Origin: Haemonchus contortus
Taxonomy: Eukaryota > Nematoda > Chromadorea > Rhabditida > Trichostrongylidae
Reading direction: 5' to 3'
Length of the DNA: 64,000 bases
NCBI GenBank assembly: GCA_000469685.2
Contig: LS997563.1
Span: 4,661,281 to 4,725,280, forward strand
Position numbers and translations under genes: made by a program. How positions within the stretch are numbered: the first letter of the stretch is position 1; each line of letters starts with the position of its first letter. The notes below the pieces were generated by a model, which was given only the letters and a program-made list of their open reading frames with translations, did not search any database and was not told where the DNA came from. Of the stretch, positions 33,871 to 46,800 are shown in pieces.

Positions 33871-36800
33871 ATGCTGCGATGGGTCGCAATTCTGTCAGTA
33901 CTGCTGTGCCCCGCCTTTTGCCGACCTTCGCTTCATTCTGTAAGTTCACAATCATTTATAGCTCTGCTTTGCCTTATCTCTAACAAGGGAAGGATACAAG
34001 GTCGCAGTGGCCATCTGAGATGAGATGTATACTGCCGAATGTGTCTCCAGGTGAGTATCTCAAATCCGCTTTCCAAATCTGCTAAACGATTCTGGGGTCA
34101 GAGTTATGGGACCATTTCCTCTCCTGTGTTAAACGCCCCGAGATGCCTATATAAGCCATCCGAAAACATAACCGAATGTGCGGCGATGGAGCAGTTGGTA
34201 CGATGGCGGACTCTCAGGATGGTCACGGAGGTTCGGATCCTTGATGCGTCTGCTCGTTTTGCATTTTGAAAAAACATCTCCCAAATGCTTGCAAAATGCT
34301 TTTACGCTTCATATCCACCATCTATAGGGTTCCCTTACGTTTGACAAATGCTGTAAAGGATAATATAATGGAAGTTTTCCTTTACCCCTATTTACCCCCA
34401 CCCACCGAATAGAGATGCAGTCCTATCCCAATCACAGGGGTTGCGAAATTTATGAATTTATAGCAGCACCGTGCAGTTTCGACAGAGGGGAGAGCGGGGG
34501 GGGGGTCTGATGACTCATCTGACCGTAATACTCGCTGTTAGAGCAATGCCCTCTGCTCGGCCAGACTATGGGTACTATTCTACCTATTACACCCGCAAAA
34601 CCTCAAAATCTCGATTTTCGATGAAACTTCGTCTATAGGGGTAATCCGATGCCCTGATAATGAATATGACCTGTATTTTTGGCGTTGGCACCATTTGGAG
34701 CCAATTGGCGCCAAATTGGCGCCATTCGGAGTCAAATGGCGCCAGTGCCAAAAATGAATGTTATATTCGTCATCAGGACCTCAAATAACCCCTAAACGCA
34801 TGTTTTCAGCAATTTTGGTGAAAACACCCTTGGCGCCAATTTGGCGCCAATTGGCTCCAAGTGGTGCCAACGCCAAAAATACAGGTCATATTCATTATCA
34901 GGGCATCGGATTACCCCTATAGGCGAAGTTTCATCGAAAATCAAGATTTTGAGGTTTTGGGGGTGTAATAGTACCCATGGTTCATTTCTGGCCGAGCAGA
35001 GGGCATTGCTCTAACAGCGAGTATTACGGTCAATTACGGTCAGATGAGTCATCCGACCCCCCCCCCCGCTCTCCCCTCTGTCGAAACTGCACGGTGCTGC
35101 CGTAAATTTCGCAACCCCATCGAGTGATTGGGATAGGACTGCATCTCTATTCGGTGGGTGGGGGTAAATAGGGGTAAAGGAAAACTTCCATTATATTATC
35201 CTTTACAGCATTTGTCAAACGTAAGGGAACCCTATAGATGGTGGATATGAAGCGTAAAAGCATTTTGCAAGCATTTGGGAGATGTTTTTTCAAAATGCAA
35301 AACGAGCAGAAGCATCAAGGATCCGAACCTCCGTGACCATCCTGAGAGTCCGCCATCGTACCAACTGCCCTAACTACTAACGTGACCTGTTCCCTGTCCA
35401 TTCTTTTGAAGATGACAATATTCTGCAGATTTAAAAGGAGTCGCAAAATTGGCCGAGTTAGCTTTGGTACGAATGGTCTTGAAGTAATACAAATAATGCA
35501 ATACAAGTAACAAAAATAATTTTGAATGTATCCATTCAGGGCATATTCGAGCGTATGGCACGAGAAAATGAGGAGGAACTTCAGAAATTACATAAACTTT
35601 CGATTCGTAAGCACAGCAATCAAACCCAACCTGTGAGTAGCTGTCTTACTGGTTAAAGTGGTTTTTTTAAAATAATCCATTCAAGCCAATAACTCGCCGG
35701 CCACTCGTTGCAGAGCCAAGTGAACGAAACTTCAAAAGATTGAATCACAAGTTCAAGTAAGCCACTTTGTCATTACCGTATCTGTCTATATTCACCTCAG
35801 TGTTCCTGGTCCCATAAGTTTGAATTGAGGCCGGCAGGCCTTCTGAAATCTGAGCTTTACCGCTATTCAGGGACGCTTAGCTTGCAGGAAATTCCTGTTC
35901 GACGGCGATATCATCATCAGCCATTCCCTTCTTCGTGAAATTGTGAAGGAATCCGAGCAGGAGTACGAACGTTCCCGTATACGACGATGGGCCTATCGTG
36001 ACTTCTTCTATCCGGAAACAATTTGGCAAACTGGTGTGCCATACGAGTTTGATGAAGATCTCCGTGAGTTAGTGGTTGAGTGGATCTAGAAAGGCTGCGG
36101 TGCTGTCAAACTAGAGAGTTTTCGGGTGCTGACTTTCGAAGGGGTAAAGTAGTAAAGCTAGCTTCATAGGGCCATTCATAAGGAAAAGCCTGTGCACTTT
36201 CACTTAACTAGATATTCAAATGGCGTACCTCTTTGGCTGCTACATATTCCAGCTCCGAGTGAGGTAGACTGCACTTTTTTCCTCTCCCCTTTACTGTATC
36301 CTACCCTGAAGCTGTCACTGCTTCATCCTTAGGTTTCCGAAATCCTGGGAATAGGACTGCAGTCGTTCCTTTCTGGCTCACTACAGTTCCTTGGCTTCAA
36401 GAATTGGACTTGGGAAATTCGAACCCTTTTTGACCTCTTCATCACTTTGTTGTAGCTGATGTAGCAAGAGCGAGCCTTCTGGAGGCGATGAAGTTCTGGC
36501 AGAGCAACACCTGTGTGACGTTTCGACCTCGGACCAACGAAACCCAATACGTCCTCTTCACTGGCAAGCCATTCTTTACAGAGACCCTTCGGATAAGAAA
36601 ATCCGCGAATTGTGCAATTCCAGGCGAATTGGACATGTGTTCATCCACAGTAGGAAGGGATCTAAGACAAGGACAACAACTTGTTTACATAGGATCAGGA
36701 TGTTATGCGGTACAATTTAAACTCTTGATAGAAAGGGTAGAACTCAAAATTAGCCCTGGATAATTAGCAGCGCCTATAGGAATCTAGCCCTTCAATATCC

Positions 36801-39693
36801 CTGACAAACTGAAAGTTTATCTTGAAGGGTGTGATTTAGAGTGGTCTGTGCTAGAGCTGCAAAAAGGTATTGAACCCGATCAAGTCCCTGTTTCATCTCC
36901 GACCACTCGGGGTTACGGGACACGCAAAAGAGAGGGATTGGGCATCTACTCTGGGGTGTTTCGATTCCCACATGTTACTCGAACCTCGTTTGACTTCGTC
37001 CCCTTTTTGGGAAGAAAAGAAATAATAAACGTGAAAGGGCTTTGTGGTCCTGAATAAAAATTTGGTGATTACTGAGGGTGATTTCAGTTTGGGGTGACCA
37101 CCCATGAAATCGGTCATGTACTCGGTCTATTCCATCATCAACAGCGTTACGATAGAAATGAGTATGTTGCATTTGTGCAAGCCAATGTGCCCGAATCGGA
37201 TTGGGGAGATTTTGAGACGGTAAGAATGTCGTAAGAACGGAAGCAAGAAAGGTTTTTGTGATGGAACATCAGCTCCTTTCAATTATTGAGAATGTTCAGA
37301 TATCTTCGACTTTCCTGGACACCTATGGTCTACCTTATGATGTTGGAAGTGTTATGCATTACGCTCCGACAGAGTAGGTACTGCCTCCATCTGACAATGT
37401 TTTAGACCAACGAGATTTTAGAAAGGTTAAAAATAATCTTACCCTTTGTAAAACTGAACTCTCTGTGGTTGACGAGGACATACGCTATGGGTGGTTTTGA
37501 TCGAACCTTATCTGATATTATCACATTCTATCACCCCCATCTCTTCGAACCTCTATGGCTAAAGTAACATCCGGTCTGGCTTTAGTCTGACGACGGAAAT
37601 GCCCTCAATTCCTCTCAAGTTGGATCTGTGGTGCTAGTTTTGCAGGGGACGATAACGTAGAGAACAAACTTGACCCTGAACTCTTACTCCAATGAGACTG
37701 CAACCCTTCCATTCAGTGATTTCAAGCAGAATTCGAGTACGTGGCGTAGTCCAAAGATTCTCCAAGATCTTTTGGTCACCTGATCCGAGTAATCAAAGAG
37801 ATTGGAGTTAAATTGAAGTTGTCAGATTCGGCGGAAACTTTACTCTATACCAGTCATTGAAGGTTTGCACGAAATGCTGCTTTTCCCTCACTGCTGGCCC
37901 TGAACGAAGAGCTTCAGGGTACTATGGGTAACATGGAGGGGCCATCCTTCCTTGACGTGGAAATCATCAACAGACATTACCAGTGTTCAGGTGAATGAAG
38001 TACAAATCAAATTTAAATTTGTAATGTTTCGTTTTTCCCTTTTTCAGCAATTTGTAATCGCTCCAATGTTGAAGCGCCGAGATGTCTGAATGGAGGTTAT
38101 ACAGATCCTCTTAACTGCACCATATGCAAGTAAGTTCAGGTGTGCTGACTGGCGGTAATGGCTGACTACTCAAAGCGTCCTTTTTGGTTTCCCAATCAAA
38201 ACTCTTTCCAGGTGCCCTTCCGGTTTTGGTGGCAGCCTCTGCCAAGAGGTCGCCTCGTCGGCTCCGCTGAATTGCGGCCGTTTACTTTCGGCTACTTCGA
38301 AGTTGACACGGCTCAGAGTACGAATGACCATCGGACCTATCAGAAGGCAATGTGTCTACCACATCCGAGTAATGACTGGTACTACTCTTCTGAAGATCGT
38401 TGACCTTATCTTATTGAATGGGACAACGTGAGCCATCAAAGTGTTTGTAATGTTAGCTATCGTTTCCTTTACTCGATCAGCGCTTGGGTTGGGAATGTGG
38501 GGAAAGGGATAAGGAGAGCATGAGGGCAACAGTTAGTTTCTGTCAACCTTTCAATCATTTTCTCCCCTCGCTGACGGTATAGGGGAAGCCTCTGAATGAA
38601 GACCAGATTTTGTCAGAGCCTTCTCTTCAAAGGCAGGTTTAACAAGGGTCGACTAGTCCCGTACAGGGATACACCAGCTCCTTTGATTCCCGTTCACTAA
38701 CCTTTTAATCGAATGGGTGTTTGACCGATACAGTGGCTCCCCGGCGTATTCCACTCGATGTTTTTATCCTGATACAAATTCACCAACTTCAGAAGGGAGG
38801 AAAGTCTCGTTGGCCACGTGAGTTAACGATGCCGGCTTGATTTCAGGAATATAGCTCAAGTCACTGGGCTACTCGGTTCTACCTCACACCTGGTTCAAAT
38901 CTATGAGCGATGAAAAAGGCTGGTAGAACGGTTCATTTCGTATCTCGTTGAATGTAAACCTTTTCCAGGCACCGCCGAATCGTAGAATCATGATTGGAAT
39001 CCAAAAGGTCGAGGGAAAATGTCAGGAGGGATGCTACACAAGGGCTGTGGAGGTGAAAATGAATGGCGACTTTCGTCCAGTAGGTTACAGGTAGTCCACT
39101 GTCCAGCTTGATGACAGATAGGTCAACTTACCCTTGAAAAATACTGGTCAGCCAGCATAAACGGCAGTTACAGGTATTGTTGTCAGTCCCAGTCATTTCG
39201 TCGATTGATTTCAAAAGGACGGAATGTTCCGGTCATATTCTTCGCTCAAAATGGGACCCTCGATGCGACACTGTACTTCAGATGGGGTCGATCTAACCGT
39301 CTTTTATCGGGAATCCTAACAAAAGAGTTTTTTCAGTTGTTCTAACTCCTGATGCAGAAGATGCTACTTACCTGAATGCAACAGAACTTATGGAAGTTTA
39401 CAAACTAACGGATAGCTACGGTAGGATTCCTTCAGAATCCTTTTCGGTACAGATTCTGAATGAAAACTCATTTATAGGTATGGATATGGAAGTGCTACAG
39501 TTACCAGAAGGCAGTGGTATGGGAACTCCGGGGGGAACGTTAGGAGACAATGTTTTTGAAGGAGAAGCAAACGACAGCCGATTTGAAGGACAGACGGTAT
39601 GTCACCGATCCTGTTAACCTTATCACTTTGCTTCCGAATGGATTTCAGAGACGAGCCGAAGACGGTGGAAGACCTCAGTCAGTGACTAGTTGA
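33871..39693 (+). CDS. secreted astacin metalloprotease with EGF-like and CUB-like domains (tandem copy 1)
   Basis: Zinc endopeptidase of the nematode astacin (NAS) family, predicted to be secreted. Exons: 33871-33939, 35540-35632, 35686-35756, 35888-36063, 36456-36563, 36624-36709, 37088-37219, 37300-37373, 37863-37990, 38048-38129, 38212-38368, 38969-39090, 39174-39286, 39337-39420, 39478-39596, 39649-39693. Phases all agree and give 552 residues. Signal peptide 1-17. Pro-domain with FDGD (82-85), whose Asp normally caps the zinc. Furin-like RSRIRR ends at 111. Zinc motif HEIGHVLGLFH (207-217) with Glu208, and Met-turn SVMHY (262-266). EGF-like about 316-352, CUB-like about 361-475, then a polar tail. 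Odd points: His218 replaces the usual Glu after the third zinc His, and exons 5 and 6 are joined across a 60-nt GC-AG intron. The alignment with the next gene supports this splice exactly. No thrombospondin repeat. Orthology to a given nas gene is not resolved. Confidence 0.88.
34191..35368. mobile_element. 1178 bp near-perfect palindrome with tRNA-like ends
   Basis: The left arm 34191-34724 is repeated in reverse complement at about 34835-35368, with a spacer near 110 bp. Arms are almost identical; visible differences are a 10 bp duplication (TTGACCGTAA, right arm) and a G-run of 10 against 11. Each outer end reads inward GCAGTTGGTACGATGG ... GGAGGTTCGGATCC, resembling the A and B boxes of a tRNA gene. 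No coding content. It fills intron 1 of the first astacin gene. Confidence 0.85.
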
Positions 39694-40823
39694 GGCGGCG
39701 AGAAGCAACGAGGACTTCCCTGTTCATTCCTGAATCTTATTCGTTTGACGCGCTGTTGTTGTTTCGATTGATGGCGACCATACATAAAGTTGAAATTGGA
39801 AATAACAAAATTCGAATTTCATCCAATTAAAGACATTCAGTTCAACAGTTGCATGAAACCGTTGTATAAAGATGTGTAGGAAAGGCACTCTCATCCAGCG
39901 CAGGAGTCTGCTGCGCTTTTATCGACGGACGGTGAAGTCCAAACGAGCGTTTGACAGACGGTGGTTTGTACATTTTCAGAGGTAGAAAATGCCCATGCCC
40001 TAAACGTTCCTGGTTACCATTTTCTGTTCCTTCCTAAGCTACTCCACCTTCCAAAGCTCATGATCTGAGAGTGAATTGGACTGATTCCCTTGCTTTCTGG
40101 CCGAAATGATCACCACCATCATGAGGATACTATGCGCTTCCCTTTCTTACAGATACTTTAGAGTCCTGGGCATTTTTCAATGGGTTTCATGAGCTCTTTT
40201 ACAATTAGGAAGGATTATGGGAAACTCGCTCACAAAAGGAACCTTAACAGGATAACAAGAGAAAGGAGGAAGTGGGTGACATGCCGCAAAAAGTGAAAAA
40301 GAATGTTGCAAGGCTGAGGCTTTTTCTGAGAGTGAAGCATTAGATTACAGTGAAGGTGTAAGAAAGACGTGATGATAGACTAATGAACCTAAGTATCGCA
40401 GCAGATGGTTTTAAATAATTCTACAAAAACCTGATGAGGGAGAACTGAAGGACAGCCATACTTCTGCAGCAGTAAGAGGGAATTGAAAAAATGAGTTGAC
40501 GATCCTCCGAGATACTCGTATTTTGACCATCCCAAGTTACCACAATGGACCTACGGATGACTTGTGTTGTGAGAAGCCTGACAGATATAATGGTAGCAGT
40601 CTGAGGCAGTCACTGATGAGCCGGTGGAGGCTTTCTTCTAATATTGCCCCGATTCCATCTGACTTTTCCAAGCCTAAATTGCAACTAAGAACGAAGGAGA
40701 AATCTCCTGTTGCCAGCAACTATATCGCACCCGTTCAGACCGCCTGAGAGATATATCAAAAGATCGAAATGTTCTCGGATCCACAACGTGGACCAGATCC
40801 TTTATCGTTAGCGCGACGACGTC
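39694..40823. other. intergenic spacer between the two astacin genes
   Basis: About 1.1 kb. ATTAAA at 39826-39831, 133 bp after the stop, is a plausible poly(A) signal for the first gene. The rest should contain the promoter of the second. I could not place a TATA box or an initiator with confidence. Confidence 0.5.
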
Positions 40824-43800
40824 ATGGCTAAAATCGCACCCTACCGTGGAATCCATTCACGCTCCATGATCGCCCATGGCATCGTGACACTCCTGTTGAT
40901 CACTACCGTTTCAACCCAATATCCTACGGTCAGTTGCGCTTCCGAGACCTTATTTGGTACCAAATATTGAACTTTTCAGTTGAGAGATTTGATAAACCCT
41001 CAAGAGCAGTACGCATTGCGAGATGTCCTTTCCACATTGGTGGAGGGCGAGTACCAGGACAATATCATTGGATCAGTAGGTTGCCATGAAGCTATTTTGA
41101 GGGTAATCCATTATCAATCCACTGAGAATTCGAAATGTGTTTACAGGACGAAGCTAGTATACCTCCCAAACCGACGTATCGGATACCGAGCATTGCCCAG
41201 TTGAACAGGAACTATTCGTGAGATTATTCATATATTATTCATACTTTTTAACTGAATCAGCTTCATACAGCGAGTTTCCTCGAAAAGGGACGATTGAACG
41301 TCAAAGTCCCCCTCATTTTATGGAATTAATACAATAGTATGTTGTTCTGTTGTTCTTGGCACTCTTTGACCCCCACAATCGGAGGGAAAAGGGGTAGGGT
41401 CATCCCCTTCAGGCCCTCAAACACAATTACTTTGATTTACTAGTAGTTTGGGAACGGTAAAGGTTTATGTTGTGAAAATGGAAAGAAATTGTCTCTTCTG
41501 TTTATGGTGAGGAACAAGGCTATTCAGGAAAGAGCTTGATCTTATTGGGTTGAGTTCAACCCACTAAGTTCAAGCTCATACCTGAATAGCCATGGGGCCA
41601 ATCTCGGAGTGCCAAGTGACGCAGGCTATTTGATCCTTAGTCTCTTATCATCGCTATCGAGATCCCTTCCAGTTTTGATATGCGATTCCAACAGGGCGAT
41701 GCCCCCTCACCGATTCAGGTGATATCATTCCTTTGACTTATCGGGACAATAGTGAGCAATAAACCGTCTTCGTATCAAACTGGTATAAAACAGGTTATTA
41801 AATCTAGGATAAATATAGGATAAAGTTTTTGGCGTTAACCTATCCCGTCTAGGCGATGCGCCCCCGCACTCGACTTTCGTTCAGAATCGTAGTTGCGTTA
41901 TGAGTGCGTATGTGGCCTATACAACGACTTGCGGTTGCCAGCCGATGTACAAGTCAGTGCTTTTGTGCTCCCAGACGAATCCGGTACCAATTAACCGACT
42001 CCGGAGGGATGGAACGCTTGGTTGGCCTAGGCGGGTACCGATCCGGGATTCGAACCCCTGACCGTGGGTGTGATATAGTGCGCCACTTGCCAATACACCA
42101 CCTCCGAATCTATTAAATCGAATTGGAAATAATGAAGGGTCAGGGTCATAATGATTGACAACTCGAAAATTGCACTGGACCTCAGTTTTCCTTGTATCTT
42201 CAGATAATCAGTACGAATTTTTCAGGGACCTTCTATTTCAAGGCGATATTCGTCTACCTACCTCTCTTCTTTCTCAAATAGTGGCCGGTTCGAATACTCG
42301 TCAGAGGCGTACAGCTTTTCGGAACGGCAACTACCCAATGGTCATCTGGGACAAGGGTGTCCCTTTTGCATTTCATCGGAGTCTAAGTGAGTACTATGAA
42401 TACAGCTAAGTTCTCATTCAGTTCCTGTCTCATAGAGGGTTTGCAGAACCAGCTGGTCGACGAGCAGTATTGGCTTCGATTCAATTCTTTAGGCATCACA
42501 CATGTATCAAATTCAGGCGACGAAAGAGAGAGCCGGTAAGTTCAATTTACACATTTAGACATTGAAAATTATTGTTCTGTTTTCAGGTTTATTTATTGTT
42601 TACTGGACACGATGAGGGTTGTTGGAGTACGGTAGGAAGAGCAGCATGGCAAGGGCAACAGCTTATTTCCATTGGGCCCGGATGCGAGCCGGTGAGTAGA
42701 GCTTGTTCCCATTCTTTGCAGGGAAGCCTTTAAGCCTACACTGCTCGTTATGGTCCCTACCGTATCGCTTTCAGTTCGGGGTTTCTTCTCATGAAGTCGC
42801 ACATGCTCTGGGCCTGTTTCATGAGCAATCCCGATTTGATCGGGATAACTGGATTACAGTATATCCTCAAAGAGTTCCTCGGTCATTGCTTTATAACTAC
42901 GCTAAGGTGGGTTGCTACAGTCTTCTTGAAGGGTTGTTTAGGTAGTTATTTTCCTTTTCTTCTGTTTATTTACCTTTTTGTTCGATTTTTTTGATGCCGA
43001 GGATTGGAACATTCTAGGTAGGCCGCGGGCAAATGGCGACTTACGGTACAGCGTACGACATCGGAAGCGTTATGCACTATACTCCATTTGAGTAGGTAGT
43101 TTTCCTAATTGCTTTCGATTTCCGATTTCCGATTCCCGCAAATGAGTGAAACGAAATGAGGAAATTGGAAGTGGAAATCACAAGTGCAAAACTGCATCCC
43201 ATAATATGGGATGGATTAAGGTTCTCCAAGGATCCCAACGTCCCATCGATGGTTGCAAAGAATATCAACGAGCAGGCAAATATGGGGCAGTTGGCAGGAC
43301 CGTCATTCCACGACATCTTTTTACTCAACAAACACTACAAATGTTTAGGTTAGAGACTCTTCTTGTTTTAAACCTTTCAAGGATTACTGTGGTGGGTATA
43401 AGTTATTCCCGTTCCTCTGACAAGGCACTATGAATCTTTGCTAGTTGCCTCGCTGAGTGGCATGCCTTTTGTGTGAGGCGCTACACTTCCCTGGGCTCTC
43501 GGCACCTTCTCAGCGTTAAAGGTATCTGAACTTTTTCTTCCCTGATAGCCCTGAGCTGGCCTATATTTTGGCAAGTACTTCGTTATAAGGACATCGGACA
43601 GCAGTGTTTTTACGGTGATCAATCTCTCGCACTGCATGCATTCTGCTCTCAGAATTTTTCAAGCAATTCGATGGTCATTCAATGTTCAATGATTCTTTGG
43701 TTGAATCTGTACTCTTTTCACTTCCACCTTTTAGCACCACTTTCACCCCCCTGCTAAATTTCAGTAAAAACCTACACAGAGTGAGTAGCTCGAGTGGCCA

Positions 43801-46800
43801 GGCCGTCACCTGTGAGCGATAAAGCAATACCTCTATCAGGAGGGGCTACTAGATCCCGTTCCCCTCTCCTAGACCTCCTAGTCCAGAAAAGCTCTCGGAA
43901 ATCATAATTGTTATCAGTTTATGGAGTATTATGGAGTAGTTGCTTACTAAGCCTTTGTTTATTGAATGGTTAGGTATTTTCAGGGCGTTGTAAGAAAAGA
44001 ATCAAGTGTTTCAATGGAGGATATCAAAATCCCCGAAACTGTCGCATCTGCAAGTCAGTTTCTGTCTAGACTTAATTCGAGGAAGTGCCATTCCGAAGCG
44101 TGATCACTGTATTGGAGCCACATACTTTGCCAGGTGCCCTTTGGGTTATGGTGGACGGTTCTGTGGAAGCATGCAAGGGCCATCTATTCCTCGATGTGCT
44201 CGTAAACTGTATGCGACAGAGAAGCCAAAACGAATTCGAGTGAAAATTGTGGCAGCTCCAAGAGCTGCTAAGCCACGCACTTGCGTGTTTCATGTAATTG
44301 TAAGTACTTTGGCAATCTGACAACATCATCATTTCTATATATACTATAACTCTAGTACAAATCTCTTCAGCCCTGAGTTGTGAAGGAGTCAGAAGTGGAC
44401 TCAGGACAGAAATCCTCTGAGGCTTCCTATAAGTCGGTTCTCGGTTTCTTACTCAGTTATTATTAAGGAAGGCTCTACATTTCGTACTGTCCCCTTTCAT
44501 GGGTTCATTCCCCAAGAGGAGAATTTGCTGGCTCATCCCCAAAATTATTTTCCCTTTTCCACAGATTAATCATTCACCTTTTTTCATAGAATTGCCTACC
44601 CCCGATGCACCAGATATATTCTCTCAAAAGGTCCTTGATTCCTTGTTCATTAACCAGCAATTTCCCAATTGAATCAGACATTTTGTGCATGAACTGGTTA
44701 TTGCAGGCTCCTGAAAATACTCGTGTACATTTGACAGTTGAAAGTGTAACAGCCACCTGTTTACCGGGATGTTGGAGAGAAGCGGCAGAGTTCAAGGTCC
44801 GAGCTGATAGACGAATTACCGGCAACAGGTCGGTGAATCATGCACTGTTTTTCTTTTCAAAAATACTTACTTTCAAGGTTCACAGTTACAATATTTACCT
44901 GGAGCCTATGATTCACCCCCATGTTACAAGATGTCAATTTCTTAATTGAGAATATAGAAAAAGTTTTGAGAATATGAGACCACTAAAAGAAAATGCTATA
45001 TCACTGGTAAGGAGCGTCATACTGGATGAAATATTAATTACGTTCGACAACGGCTTATTTGGATTGAATGAGCAAATTCAGGTAGATCCGCCTATGTCAG
45101 GTAGATCCGCCCCTCTTTCGAAGTATTCAGCGCTGCTGTTCCTTCACTTTTATCGTATTTTCAAAAAACTTGACTGCAAAAAAGATGACTTCCTCGAACT
45201 AGTAAAAAATTACGTGGTAATCAAATGCAGTTCTACTTAAAGGGACAGCTCACGATAATTTTGAGGTACCCGTTTTTATTCGAAAAGCGGAAGAATAGGT
45301 TGGGAATAGTTCATCAGTAGTGAAGAAAGCGAGAGAATTCGCCGAGTCCGAGAAAAATATGGCTCCTCAAAAGTAAGGAAAATAGAGGTTGGATGAGATT
45401 ACCATGACGGAAATGACATGGAAGAAGTATTCGGACGAGATTTCAGTTATTGCAATTGTACAGGGAGCTGACTACATCAAGTCAGAACTGTACAGAACTG
45501 CCTTTCACTGTCGCAATGGGTTATGGCAAGTTTTTTGATCCCTTGTGATATGCGCAGCCTCTATAATGCCGGTGAAACTCGTCCGAGGATATACAGGAGC
45601 CAATCTATGAGTTTTTATAACGCCCTGGCTAGGCCGTTTCCCGACATGTTTGTGCCAAATATGGTATAAGAAGGGGTTCAAATTCGTCCTATGGGGAAAT
45701 CCCAGAAACCATTTTTATCGTGAACTGTGTCTTAAAAACTGGTTCAGAGATGGGAAGATTTCAGTTCGTCAGATGAGGAAGTTCCTGCTTCTCGAAGGAA
45801 TCCCTATAATTATGGTGATGAAACTAAAAGGAGTGAACGCGTACAATAAGTAACCTTCAGGTTTTCTCTTCTCGAACGTAAACAAGCGTTCAAAGGTCGA
45901 AAACAGCTATCGAAAAAAATCCAATTGCAAGCGTAGTTACGAAGACTGAGAATGAAATCGCGAACGATAGTTTTTATCAGCTTGGATTAATTCTTAGCAG
46001 TTGATAACTCGAGGCGTGATAAGAAAGCGATTAGGTCAGCATCTGTGTGGTGGTTCAAGGTCCAAGTCACCAACGCTAAGGGAAGAATTTGGAGAGAGAA
46101 AAGGTTCCACTCCAAGCTATTGATCGCGATTGGACGCTTTCGAAGAAATAAAATTTCTGCCTTCTCAATGGAATGAGTCCCCACTGTCGAAATGACCAGA
46201 GAGGAATGTCGATTTTAAAAGCGCCCTGTTTAGGGCGCCGACAGAGCTATGTAGAAAGATTGCCCGACACCCTCTGCCGTTCAGCACTCACAAAAAAGGA
46301 CGTGTTTAGTGGCCATGTAGAGGTTGATGTAATTCGAACTGGAGCACGTTTGCTGTAAATGAGGTCAGCTGATGCACAAAATGGTATGCAGCGACCGAAA
46401 TCTCGTCCGAACACTTCCTTGTTGCCCTATCTCGCCCAGCTTTGCAAATGATTAGTCTGAAAAAGGTCTCACATCTAAGGGTTTTGCAATGTTCTCTTTT
46501 TCTTCAACTCCAAAGTACATGTGCACGGGAATGCCGTCAACTGTGCCTTCAAAGAACGTTAAATCCTAACATCAGCGGGGGAGAGCGTTTTTCAGGATCG
46601 TACCTGGTATTTCCCAGCGGTAGCGGAAAAAAACTGTCTGGATGATGACAATTCACAATTTTCCGTAGGCGGTTGACAAACGTCAGGAGCGACAGAAACA
46701 CTTAAGTTTGTCAAATCTGGTTACTTCAGAAAAAGCAAAAACACTCCTTTTTTGAATACCTTCTAATTATCGCCTCTTATTCCAATGAGTGTTTACCACC

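Noticed and set aside
34191..34260. Possible tRNA gene at the palindrome end
   Set aside because: A and B boxes are recognisable but the anticodon arm is disrupted and the acceptor ends do not pair by eye. Treated as tRNA-like only.
35315..35561. Two 63-codon minus-strand frames
   Set aside because: They are the end of the palindrome plus intron sequence. The plus strand carries the real astacin exon at 35540.
42040..42107. Possible true tRNA gene on the minus strand with perfect B-box
   Set aside because: The same tRNA-like head is fused to a shared body in eight places and does not fold into a full cloverleaf by eye. It is a SINE head.
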